DNA of 64,000 nt from Kocuria sp. (GTDB taxonomy: Bacteria; Actinomycetota; Actinomycetes; Actinomycetales; Micrococcaceae), in assembly GCA_030524035.1 (NCBI GenBank), contig JAUNHG010000002.1, positions 62,001-126,000 of the forward strand, given 5' to 3'. Below, piece after piece: positions 16,372 to 23,489 of this stretch; position 1 is the first letter of the stretch, and each line of letters begins with the position of its first letter. The position numbers and the translations under genes are program-made. A model generated the notes under the pieces. It saw nothing but the letters and a program-made list of their open reading frames with translations, did not search any database and was not told the DNA's origin.

Positions 16372-16689
16372 ATGACGCCCCAGACCACCATGATCACCGC
16401 CGAAGGCCTCGTCCCGGAGATCGAGCAGACGCTGCTCGACTCGCGGGAGGACCGCGCCCGGCACGAGCACGACGTCGGGCACGCGCCCCTCTCGCCTCCC
16501 GAGCTCGGCCCTCACGAGCACACCGTGATGCTCGACGTCACCTTGGCGCTGCTCATCAGGCACCGGCTGCCGATCGACGCCGACCGAGCCGCGAAGGCGG
16601 TGGCCGACGCGCGGTCACCGGACGCCCGCGCCTGGGCGGCGGGGTGCGCAGAGCACGTAGCCCTCATCGCCCAGGAGAAGAACAGATGA
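16372..16689 (+). CDS. Hypothetical protein, 105 aa
   Basis: Start at ATG 16372 (MTPQTTMITAEGL), preceded by GGCGGAAAG. A GTG seven codons upstream is possible but lies close to the hairpin. The product is helical, rich in His and Asp, with no motif recognised. The stop overlaps the next start as ATGA. Confidence 0.5.
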   Translation: MTPQTTMITAEGLVPEIEQTLLDSREDRARHEHDVGHAPLSPPELGPHEHTVMLDVTLALLIRHRLPIDADRAAKAVADARSPDARAWAAGCAEHVALIAQEKNR

Positions 16690-17192
16690 ACCGCATCTAC
16701 AGCGCCACGCGCTACGACACGCCCGAGATCACCGCGCTGCGCGAGGAGATCAACGCAGACGGGCGCGCCCTCGACGAGATGGTACGGGAGCACCGCCGGC
16801 AGGAACGGGAGCGCTTCGCGCAGTACGACGACCTGCTGCGCCAGCGCCGCCCCTCGTACCCCACCTCCGACCACCTGCAGGCGCTCGAGCAGGTCGCCCG
16901 GCTCGTCCACGACGACCTGCCTTACGGAGACCATCTCGGCTGCCCGCGCCCGCAGGACCGCGAGGCCGGGATTGAGCTTCCCGCGTCGGTGCACTTCAGC
17001 TCGCAGGCATCCCGCATCAACGTCTACGCAGGAGCGCCGTACGCCGCCGAGTCGACCCGACGCCTCTGGCAGCTCGACGCCGCGGAGTGCGCCGCACTGC
17101 GCGATCGCCTCCGCGAGCTCTCGCTGCGCATCGTCACCGAATGGGTGCACGAGGACGGCATCGCCTTCGTCGTCGCCTCCCGCAGGGTCTGA
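16686..17192 (+). CDS. Hypothetical protein, 168 aa
   Basis: ATGA-coupled to the gene before. N-terminal half is a charged helix (ALREEINADGRALDEMVREHRRQERERFAQYDDLLRQ in part), the C-terminal half is more globular. No recognised domain or membrane segment. Confidence 0.5.
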   Translation: MNRIYSATRYDTPEITALREEINADGRALDEMVREHRRQERERFAQYDDLLRQRRPSYPTSDHLQALEQVARLVHDDLPYGDHLGCPRPQDREAGIELPASVHFSSQASRINVYAGAPYAAESTRRLWQLDAAECAALRDRLRELSLRIVTEWVHEDGIAFVVASRRV

Positions 17193-17231
17193 GCGACGCC
17201 CGACAGCCCTACACGAGAGAAGGAGGCCCGC

Positions 17232-17816
17232 GTGCCGAACCTCATCGAATCCGTCAGCTGGCACCGCCTCGCCCATGAGGCCAGGAGCGCAGAGCCCAAC
17301 GCCGCCCACCTCGCGCTGGCCCGCTGGGAGCGGATACTCCTGGCCAGGCCCGAGCCCGGGTGGCTGAAGGTCGTCACGCAGAACGTCGACGGCCTCCACG
17401 CGCGCGCCGGGTCCCGAGACGTCCTGGAGGTCCACGGCTCGATCCTCCGGGCCAAGCGCCTGGGCAAGGTCGAGACCTTCGAGTACGAGACGACTCCCGA
17501 CGACCCCCGTGCCCCGGAGGCCCCGAACGGGTCGAGGCGGACGAGGCCCGACGTCGTGCTCTTCGGCGAGCGGCCGCGGCGCATGCGCGAGGCGACCCAG
17601 GCCGTGTTCGACGCCGACCTCGTCGTCTTCGCGGGCACCTCGGGCCGGGTCTGGCCCGTCGCGGGGCTGCTCGAGGTCGCCAACGAATCCCAGACTCCCG
17701 CGCTCCTGCTCAACCAGGAGGAGTGGGACCACGGCGAGTTCCAGATCGCCGTCCTCGACGACGTGCTTGCGCTCGATGAGCTCGTGCCGCAGGAACCCAC
17801 CGAGGAAGTCGCATGA
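17232..17816 (+). CDS. Divergent Sir2-like protein lacking the N-terminal NAD-loop motif
   Basis: Product of 194 residues. The centre carries sirtuin signatures: PNAAHLALARWE, VVTQNVDGLHARAGS (TQNxDxLH) and EVHGS with the catalytic His, then RPDVVLFGE and VFAGTSGRVWPVAGL (GTS). But the protein starts right where the GAGIS...PxFR Rossmann segment should already have ended, and the zinc-binding cysteines are missing between HGS and RPDVV. The GTG start has a strong AAGGAGG site, so this is the natural start rather than a mis-call. It may be a remnant, a partner-binding form or a changed enzyme. ATGA overlap with the next gene. Confidence 0.65.
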   Translation: MPNLIESVSWHRLAHEARSAEPNAAHLALARWERILLARPEPGWLKVVTQNVDGLHARAGSRDVLEVHGSILRAKRLGKVETFEYETTPDDPRAPEAPNGSRRTRPDVVLFGERPRRMREATQAVFDADLVVFAGTSGRVWPVAGLLEVANESQTPALLLNQEEWDHGEFQIAVLDDVLALDELVPQEPTEEVA

Positions 17817-18571
17817 GGATCGTCCAGTTCCTGCTGCGCTTCGCCGCGGCGCTCGGCCTGCTCTACATCGCCGTCCCCTTCGCGGACGCGTTCGAGAGCA
17901 TCGAGGTCACCGCGCCGGGGCTCGTCCTGACCGTGATCGTCCTCGTCGCGCTGCACCTGTTCGGAACCGGCATGGCCAAGCTCATCGCCCCGAGGCGAAG
18001 CATCGCCGTCGCCGGCGGCGACGGCGTCCTGGGATCCGCCCGGCTGGGCCGCTCTCCCGCGATGATGCTCCACAAGGACCTCGAGAAGCGCGCCCGCCAC
18101 GAGGCGGCGCACGCCGTGGTCGCCCATGCGCTGGGCCACCTGGTGCTCTCGGCGTCGGTGGTCCCGGACCGGGGGTCCGGCGGGAGGGTGGTGTGGCGGC
18201 ACAGCGACGCCGCATTCGCCCAGGCCTCGATCGACCACATAGCGGTCACCTTCGCCGGCCCGCTGGCCGAGCAAACCGGAGACGTCGTCCAGGCGGCCGA
18301 GAACGGGGCGGACGACTACTCGGCGCTACTGCGCACCGCGATCGCTGCCAGCATCACCGACCCGGAGAACAGGACGCCGGGCGAGATCCTCGACGCGGGC
18401 ACGAAGACCGCCCGCCGGCTCGTCCTGCGCCACAGCAGGGCAATCGAGGCCCTGACCTATGAGCTCCTCGCCACCGAGGAGAAGCGCGATCTCGGCGAGG
18501 ACGAGATCCGCGGACTGATGCAGCTGCACCACGTCCGACCGCACCAGGGGCCCGATCCGCACGCGCAGTGA
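17813..18571 (+). CDS. Membrane-anchored M41-type (FtsH-like) peptidase domain without AAA ATPase
   Basis: Product of 252 residues. Two N-terminal hydrophobic segments (residues about 5-25 and 35-55) are followed by a zinc-peptidase core: RHEAAHAVVAHALGH carries HEXXH (about 95-99), then VTFAGPLAEQ and ENGADDYSALL, where FtsH has the third Asp ligand. There is no Walker A/B, so the unfoldase part of FtsH is absent. Such stand-alone M41 proteins recur on actinobacterial and phage elements, and the substrate is unknown. Coupled by ATGA to the Sir2-like gene. Confidence 0.75.
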   Translation: MRIVQFLLRFAAALGLLYIAVPFADAFESIEVTAPGLVLTVIVLVALHLFGTGMAKLIAPRRSIAVAGGDGVLGSARLGRSPAMMLHKDLEKRARHEAAHAVVAHALGHLVLSASVVPDRGSGGRVVWRHSDAAFAQASIDHIAVTFAGPLAEQTGDVVQAAENGADDYSALLRTAIAASITDPENRTPGEILDAGTKTARRLVLRHSRAIEALTYELLATEEKRDLGEDEIRGLMQLHHVRPHQGPDPHAQ

Positions 18572-18610
18572 CGGACCGTGCCCGGAGCAACTCGTGAACA
18601 GAGACCAGCC

Positions 18611-18892
18611 GTGAAGAACCACATCAGGGTCTGCAAGGACCCGTACACCTACCAGTCCTGGACCGTCTCCTTCGCCGGCTTCCGCATCGGATCCGCGCAC
18701 AGCGGGATCGTCGCCCAGGAGGCGGTCCAGATCGCAGCGCACTACGCGCTGATCATCAACCCCAGCAATGTGTGCCCGGCCTACCTGGTCGCCAACGTCG
18801 CGCGCGACATGGAGACCAAGGGCCTGGCGCGGTTCTGGATCCCCGAGCCCGTCACCGGCGGGCAGCAGTCGATCAAGGCCCGCACGGCCTGA
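18611..18892 (+). CDS. Hypothetical protein, about 93 aa
   Basis: Start uncertain: GTG 18611 (VKNHIRVC) or GTG 18578. The product has a beta-rich N terminus, a helix (AQEAVQIAAHYALII) and two cysteines. No family recognised. Confidence 0.45.
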   Translation: MKNHIRVCKDPYTYQSWTVSFAGFRIGSAHSGIVAQEAVQIAAHYALIINPSNVCPAYLVANVARDMETKGLARFWIPEPVTGGQQSIKARTA

Positions 18893-18917
18893 CGAAGCAC
18901 TCGAGAAAGGCGTCCAA

Positions 18918-19328
18918 ATGCCACAGCCCCACAGCGACAGCGGCATCGCCGAAGGCCTCGACGGACTCGTCGAGTTCGACGTGCCGTTCACCATCACGCT
19001 CTCGCCGAGCGGACCCGGGTTCTCGCGCGCAGCAGCAGAAGTACACGTCCCCTACTGCGTCACGATCCGGAAGGGCTCGCAGGAAGTCCTCGTCGACTTC
19101 GACGCCCCCGAGAACTCGCCGTGGGACCCCGTCTCCGGCCACTCCGGGCAGCACGGCTACGCCGGACCCGTCATGCACTCCTCGGAGTTCCTCGGGGGAC
19201 CGATGGCTCGCAGCGTGCTCGAGGTCGAGGAGCCCACGACTTGGGTCGTCATGGAGGTCTTCGTCGAGGACGACGAGGAGGTCGACTTCGGCGACCCCGC
19301 CGGGTGGATCCTCCTGCGGCTCCGCTGA
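18918..19328 (+). CDS. Hypothetical acidic protein, 136 aa
   Basis: ATG behind GAGAAAGG. The protein is acidic and beta-rich, with repeated Val/Phe strands and a DDEEVDFGD stretch. No signal peptide, membrane segment or known motif. Confidence 0.5.
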   Translation: MPQPHSDSGIAEGLDGLVEFDVPFTITLSPSGPGFSRAAAEVHVPYCVTIRKGSQEVLVDFDAPENSPWDPVSGHSGQHGYAGPVMHSSEFLGGPMARSVLEVEEPTTWVVMEVFVEDDEEVDFGDPAGWILLRLR

Positions 19329-19371
19329 CCCGACCTACATCCGACGCCGCGACTCCGGGAAGGAGGCCCTC

Positions 19372-19575
19372 ATGGCCAAGCGCAGGCACCAGAAGAAGTC
19401 GCGCGAGTCCGTCGAGGGCTTCCGCGGCATCCCCAATCCCGAGCTCGCGAGCTGGATGCACCAGCTGCGCAGCTCCTCCGCCGCGCAGCGCCACGTGCCG
19501 AAGCCCCGCAAGGGCACCCGCCGCGAGCGGGAGCGCCAGGCGATCCGCGACCAGCAGCGGAACCGAGATACATAG
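19372..19575 (+). CDS. Small basic protein, 67 aa
   Basis: A very strong GGAAGGAGG ribosome site precedes the ATG. The product is basic at both ends (MAKRRHQKKSRES ... KPRKGTRRERERQ) with a short helix between, suiting nucleic-acid or ribosome contact. Not recognised. Confidence 0.55.
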   Translation: MAKRRHQKKSRESVEGFRGIPNPELASWMHQLRSSSAAQRHVPKPRKGTRRERERQAIRDQQRNRDT

Positions 19576-19615
19576 CCTCGGGACGCCGACCCCAGACAAA
19601 AGTGAGGCCCCAGCC

Positions 19616-20176
19616 ATGCGCGAGATCATCACCGGCCGCGACGTCGGCACCACCATCGACTTCAGGACCGTCGGCCCCTACGAGGCGCTGCACCCCTGGC
19701 CGGAGGAGACCGTCGTGTCCGCCGGCAGGGGAGTCGTCTTCCGCCGCCGGCCCAAGGACGGCGAAGCGCCGAGCTACACCACACTGTTCATGGAGGTCTA
19801 CCCGCCGGGCGCGGCCTTCATCAGTGGCGAGGGCGAGACACCCGTCGACTGCGAGGAGAGCGCCTGGGCGCAGTACCAGCGCGCCCTCGGCTGCACCGAC
19901 GGGTCCGGCCGCCACGACTGGGATCCCCGCGGCTACCGCAACGGAGCTGGATTCTGCGCCAGGTGCGGAACCTTCGGGTCGAAGGTCTTCACCGGGGAGC
20001 AGCTCGGCCAGTGCTGCCGGGAGTGCGGAGCCGGCACCACCTACCACTGGGAGACCGACGACGCCACGAGCACGACGACCTTCCTCTGCCCCGACCACTG
20101 CCAGCCCCCGGAGCTCGACGACGACGCCGCCGTGTCGCTGCTCGAGCAGCTGCTCAGCGGCCCGGGCACCGACTGA
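19616..20176 (+). CDS. Hypothetical protein with two CxxC pairs
   Basis: Product of 186 residues. The C-terminal half contains CARCGTF and CCRECG followed by CPDHC, a likely zinc ribbon. The N-terminal half is beta-rich. The stop is directly followed by the next ATG (TGAATG). Confidence 0.5.
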   Translation: MREIITGRDVGTTIDFRTVGPYEALHPWPEETVVSAGRGVVFRRRPKDGEAPSYTTLFMEVYPPGAAFISGEGETPVDCEESAWAQYQRALGCTDGSGRHDWDPRGYRNGAGFCARCGTFGSKVFTGEQLGQCCRECGAGTTYHWETDDATSTTTFLCPDHCQPPELDDDAAVSLLEQLLSGPGTD

Positions 20177-20473
20177 ATGGAGAACACGATGCCGACCGAT
20201 CAGGCCCCGAAGCAGCTCACCGAGGACGAGTTCGACCACCGCTTCACCGTGGTGCCCGACGAGAACGGGCAGCTCGTCCGCGACACCGCGCCAGGCGGCG
20301 ACTCGGAGCCGCGCCGCCTCTGGACGATCGTCGAGGGCGACGCCGGGGGAGACCTCTACGCCGTCCCCGGCCTGCGCTACGTGAACCGCACCGGCTACCT
20401 GCTCACCGAGCAGGAGTGGACCGACGACATCGAGTGCGCCGAGTGGGACGTGCGCGGGGACGAGGGCGACTGA
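20177..20473 (+). CDS. Hypothetical protein, 98 aa
   Basis: Starts at the base after the previous stop. A second ATG four codons on (MPTDQAP) is also possible. A LWTIVEG...LYAVPGLRYVNRTGYLLTEQEW segment looks like a compact conserved domain, but I cannot name it. Acidic ends. Confidence 0.5.
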   Translation: MENTMPTDQAPKQLTEDEFDHRFTVVPDENGQLVRDTAPGGDSEPRRLWTIVEGDAGGDLYAVPGLRYVNRTGYLLTEQEWTDDIECAEWDVRGDEGD

Positions 20474-20475
20474 CC

Positions 20476-21066
20476 ATGTCCGAAGGACCCGCCTCCACCG
20501 CCCGCGTCAGCGGCCTCGGGGCCCAGCTGCTCGCCGTCATCAGCGGCGAAGGGCACCGGGCCGTCGTCTTCCACGACCTCGACGAGGTGCCCGTAGGCTC
20601 CGCCGGCTACTTCACCCCCGGTGGCCGCAGCGCTCTGCGCGATGAAAAGGGCTGGATCCACGACGGCCGACGCTTCGAGCCGCAGCCTGAGAAGCAGTAC
20701 GTCTTCACCTCCCAGTCCGGCCCCGCCAACGACGCGAAGCTCGCGGAGCTGATCGAGGAGGCGCTCGTGCCCGAGCACAGCGTGCTCGTCGCCTTCCGGA
20801 CCGAGCAGCAGACCGAGTCGGACTGGGAGCTCGGCTACAGCACTTCCTGCACCGACCTCACCGGCCCGGAGATCCTCGGCCACCGGCTGGACGAGCGCGA
20901 GCTCGCCGAGCTCTACTTCCAGATCGAGGCCGTCGGCGGCCTCGGCGAGTCCGACGCGTACTCCGACTTGGACAAGGCGATCGAGAGGCTCGGCGAGGTC
21001 CCTGCGCGAGAGCTGCGCGCGAAGGCCGCCCAGCCCGAGCTCTTCGAGCTCGGGCCCGAGACCTGA
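20476..21066 (+). CDS. Hypothetical protein, 196 aa
   Basis: Starts two bases after the previous stop, so probably co-translated. Mixed alpha/beta, soluble, acidic C-terminal third. No recognised motif. A strong terminator follows. Confidence 0.5.
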   Translation: MSEGPASTARVSGLGAQLLAVISGEGHRAVVFHDLDEVPVGSAGYFTPGGRSALRDEKGWIHDGRRFEPQPEKQYVFTSQSGPANDAKLAELIEEALVPEHSVLVAFRTEQQTESDWELGYSTSCTDLTGPEILGHRLDERELAELYFQIEAVGGLGESDAYSDLDKAIERLGEVPARELRAKAAQPELFELGPET

Positions 21067-21086
21067 GCCCCGCACGACTGACCGAT

Positions 21087-21125
21087 CAGAAGCGCCCTCG
21101 CCTCGCCGCGAGGGCGCTTCTTCGT
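21087..21125 (+). terminator. Rho-independent terminator
   Basis: GAAGCGCCCTCGC and GCGAGGGCGCTTC form a 13-bp stem with a six-base loop, followed by TTCGTCTC. Confidence 0.75.
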
Positions 21126-21150
21126 CTCCCAAACACCCTAGGAATCCGCC

Positions 21151-21876
21151 ATGCCGCTCAAGCACATCCCCGCCCACACGACCAGCCATCCCGACCGCTT
21201 CGAGGACGAGGAGACCGGCTGGGGCTACTCCGTCCAGCAGGACCTCGACGCGGAGGACCCACGCACCTGGACCGATGACGAGCACGCCTCCGTGCACACC
21301 TACCGAGGTCCCCGCGGCCACGCCGACGTCGTGCCCGAGAACCTCGCCGCCCAGGCCTTCGATCGCTACTGGCAGGACCACGACGCCGAGCAGGCGCTGG
21401 CTCTAACGGAGCGCTACCTCGCGGCCTTCCACCCCGAGGAGCGGATCTCCGTCGCGGTCCGGACCGTCCGCGGCAGCAGCCAGGACGAGTGGCGTGACGT
21501 CTTCGCCGCGGTCGCCGACGGCCACGGCACGCCCGATGGCCACATCGACCAGTTCCGCATGTGGGCCTTCGGCGACGTCTGGACCGTCGTCCCCGACAAG
21601 GGCTCAGGCATCTCCGGGATCTACGCCGACAGCCCCGAGGCGGCCCTGGAGCAGTTCCGGAAGGACTTCGAGGACGAGACCGTCGGCGACGATCCCTCGG
21701 TCGAAGTCGGCTGGGACAACGAGCTGCCCAAGGCCATCGCCGAGTGCTTGGCCGACCGCGAGGAGCCGGAGGCCGCCCGCGCGGCGGCATGGTTGAAGGA
21801 GCACGAGAGCGACGACCAGGTCTGGTCGGCGATCAACCGGCTCTTCGACGATCTCCAGGAGCTCGCCGCCGCCTGA
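21151..21876 (+). CDS. Hypothetical acidic protein, 241 aa
   Basis: A soluble, highly acidic product (repeated EDE, DDE) with helices in the C-terminal half (PEAARAAAWLKEHESDDQVW...RLFDDLQELAAA). An in-frame FGDVWTVVPDKGSGISGIYADSPEAA segment could be a small beta domain. Acidic DNA-mimic or antirestriction proteins have such composition, but no specific match is seen. Its 3' part is overlapped on the other strand by an open frame discussed at 21604-22686. Confidence 0.55.
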   Translation: MPLKHIPAHTTSHPDRFEDEETGWGYSVQQDLDAEDPRTWTDDEHASVHTYRGPRGHADVVPENLAAQAFDRYWQDHDAEQALALTERYLAAFHPEERISVAVRTVRGSSQDEWRDVFAAVADGHGTPDGHIDQFRMWAFGDVWTVVPDKGSGISGIYADSPEAALEQFRKDFEDETVGDDPSVEVGWDNELPKAIAECLADREEPEAARAAAWLKEHESDDQVWSAINRLFDDLQELAAA

Positions 21877-22686
21877 TCGCCGGCTCACCCGCAACGACCA
21901 CGCCCCCGAGCAGGGGAGAGAAGGAAGACCAGTCCCATGACACCCACCACGATGGGCGACCTGCCCAAGACCGCGCGCGTCGCGGTTGCCCAACTCCGAG
22001 CGGATCCCGCGGGCCATGCCGACGGCGGCCCCCTTGGCCGCGCTGGCCACGACGCCCTTGCCGGACGAGCCGGTCTGCTTCGCGCGAGCCGCGCCGGCCG
22101 CCGCGTCCCGGAGCGCCTCGGTGCCCACGCGCTTGGCCCCGTTCCTGAAGCCCTCGGACTGGACCGCCTGGCCGACCTTCGACTCCCTGAGCCGCTCGCC
22201 CGCCGTGGGCCGCTTCGCCGGTGCCTGCCCCGGCGTGACGCCCTGCGGGGCTCCTGACTGCTTCGCTCCCTGGTTCGCCGCCATCTTCGCGGCCACGGCA
22301 CCGCCGGCGACGCCGCCGAGCGGCGCGGCGGCGCGGAACTCCACGAGCACAAGGTCGGCCTTCACCGCGTACAGCATGCCGACCCGCTGCCCTGCGAGGT
22401 CGCGCAGCTCGAACGTCCCGCGCTGCCCGGTGGCCCGGGCGATCGACTCGACCTCCGTGGACGAGTACGGAGAGGTCGTGCGCGGCACGCGGCCCCCGCT
22501 GGGCGCTGCCTCCTGCGTCACGGCCAGGTGGGGGTTCGTCTGCGTGCGTCCCTGCAGGTCGCGGTAGTCGACCTGCGCGTCGATGTCCTGCACCCGTCGG
22601 CCGGCGGCGTCCGCGGGGCCGCGGTGGCGGTCCAGGGCCGTCACCAGGACGTTGACGCCCCGGGTGCCCCTGCTGAGATCTGCCAT
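21604..22686 (-). CDS. Small transfer-region protein, probably lost its native 3' end
   Basis: The N-terminal 110 residues (MADLSRGTRGVNVLVTALD...) are paralogous to the product at 22776-23330. Both have GVN(V/L) then a variable loop, then (V/I)D(Y/H)RD, N(P/L)HL, a (S/A)PYS element and VG.(L/V)Y. Residues 110-225 are Ala/Gly/Lys-rich and low-complexity. After about residue 235 the frame reads antisense through the + gene ending at 21876, has no protein-like character and finds a stop only at 21604. The true 3' end has probably been removed (see findings). Start ATG follows AGGAGCGAATCATC. Confidence 0.5.
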   Translation of the reverse strand: MADLSRGTRGVNVLVTALDRHRGPADAAGRRVQDIDAQVDYRDLQGRTQTNPHLAVTQEAAPSGGRVPRTTSPYSSTEVESIARATGQRGTFELRDLAGQRVGMLYAVKADLVLVEFRAAAPLGGVAGGAVAAKMAANQGAKQSGAPQGVTPGQAPAKRPTAGERLRESKVGQAVQSEGFRNGAKRVGTEALRDAAAGAARAKQTGSSGKGVVASAAKGAAVGMARGIRSELGNRDARGLGQVAHRGGCHGTGLPSLPCSGAWSLRVSRRSGGGELLEIVEEPVDRRPDLVVALVLLQPCRRAGGLRLLAVGQALGDGLGQLVVPADFDRGIVADGLVLEVLPELLQGRLGAVGVDPGDA

Positions 22687-22707
22687 GATGATTCGCTCCT
22701 ATCTGTG

Positions 22708-22745
22708 CGAAAGGCCCCCGGAGAGGTCTCTCCGGGGGCCTTTCG
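22708..22745 (-). terminator. Terminator between the two paralogues
   Basis: CGAAAGGCCCCCGGAGA and TCTCCGGGGGCCTTTCG pair over 17 bp with a four-base loop. It ends the unit of the 22776 gene and separates it from the paralogue at 22686. Confidence 0.75.
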
Positions 22746-22775
22746 AGTGGGATTCAGCGAGCCTGTCGATCAGCC

Positions 22776-23330
22776 TCAGCCGACCGCGGGCTCCTCTGCC
22801 TCGACGGTCTGCTCCACGGCCTGCTCGGCCTGGGCGGTCTGCTCGGGGGCCGCGGCCTGCGACTCCTTCGCCGCCTTCTGGGCCTCCTTGGCCGCCTTCA
22901 TGGAGGCGAACTGGTTGTCCAGGGTGTTCGCGTCGACCTTGAACTCGGAGGCCTCGACCGACTTGGTGTTGACCACCAGGCCGGTGCCGCGCGAGGCGGG
23001 CATCACGTTGCCCTTGAAGCCGTAGACGGTGCCGACCGTCTCGCCGGCCTTGTTGAGCAGCGGCTCCTTGTTCGGGCCGGCGGCCTTGACGATCTCCTCC
23101 ATCTGGCCGACCGAGTACGGCGCGGTGTTGGCGAAGCGCTCCTTGCCGTCTGGGCCGGTCACGCGCTCGGACTTCAGGTGCAGGTTGTTCTGCTCCGGGC
23201 CGCGCTTGTCGCGGTGGTCGATCTGGATGTCGGCGTAGTGCGACTTGCCGTCTTTGGTCGCGCCGTTGTCGTAGACCTTGGCGATGAGGTTGACCCCGGT
23301 CATCGCGCCCTTGCCCTTGAGAAGTGCCAT
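22776..23330 (-). CDS. Small transfer-region protein, paralogue of the 22686 gene
   Basis: Product of 185 residues. Start MALLKGKG is chosen because AAAGGAAGAGATC is a clear ribosome site; an ATG 16 codons upstream (MADLSIRQ) lacks one. The compact N-terminal beta domain (TGVNLIAKVYDNG...ADIQIDHRDKRG...NLHLK) is followed by a VG.(V/M)YGF(K)G element and a long Ala/Glu/Gln coiled tail. It lies just downstream of the relaxase gene with its own promoter. Possibly an accessory DNA-processing or regulatory protein. Unrecognised family. Confidence 0.6.
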   Translation of the reverse strand: MALLKGKGAMTGVNLIAKVYDNGATKDGKSHYADIQIDHRDKRGPEQNNLHLKSERVTGPDGKERFANTAPYSVGQMEEIVKAAGPNKEPLLNKAGETVGTVYGFKGNVMPASRGTGLVVNTKSVEASEFKVDANTLDNQFASMKAAKEAQKAAKESQAAAPEQTAQAEQAVEQTVEAEEPAVG

Positions 23331-23431
23331 GATCTCTTCCTTTCGTCGTTCCGCCTGCCTGATCGACAGGTCGGCCATGATCAGTCACATCGTCCGAGCA
23401 AGACCTGGGAGTGCCTGTCGAACTGATCTCT

Positions 23432-23471
23432 ACACTAATACTGTATAGAGCACTCCGCAACCACTCGACTC
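23432..23471 (-). promoter_or_regulatory. Promoter with GAGTCGAGTG operator
   Basis: Read on the - strand: GAGTCGAGTG (23471-23462), TTGCGG -35 (23460-23455), 17-base spacer, TAGTGT -10 (23437-23432). The order GAGTCGA-N4-TTGCG is identical to the promoter before the SF3 helicase. It would drive the 185-residue gene. Confidence 0.55.
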
Positions 23472-23489
23472 ATCTTTTTTCTCGTTTGT

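Noticed and set aside
21937-22257. 106-codon + strand frame with a good ribosome site
   Set aside because: After about 15 codons it is only the antisense of the - strand gene; kept as evidence of a junction, not as a gene.
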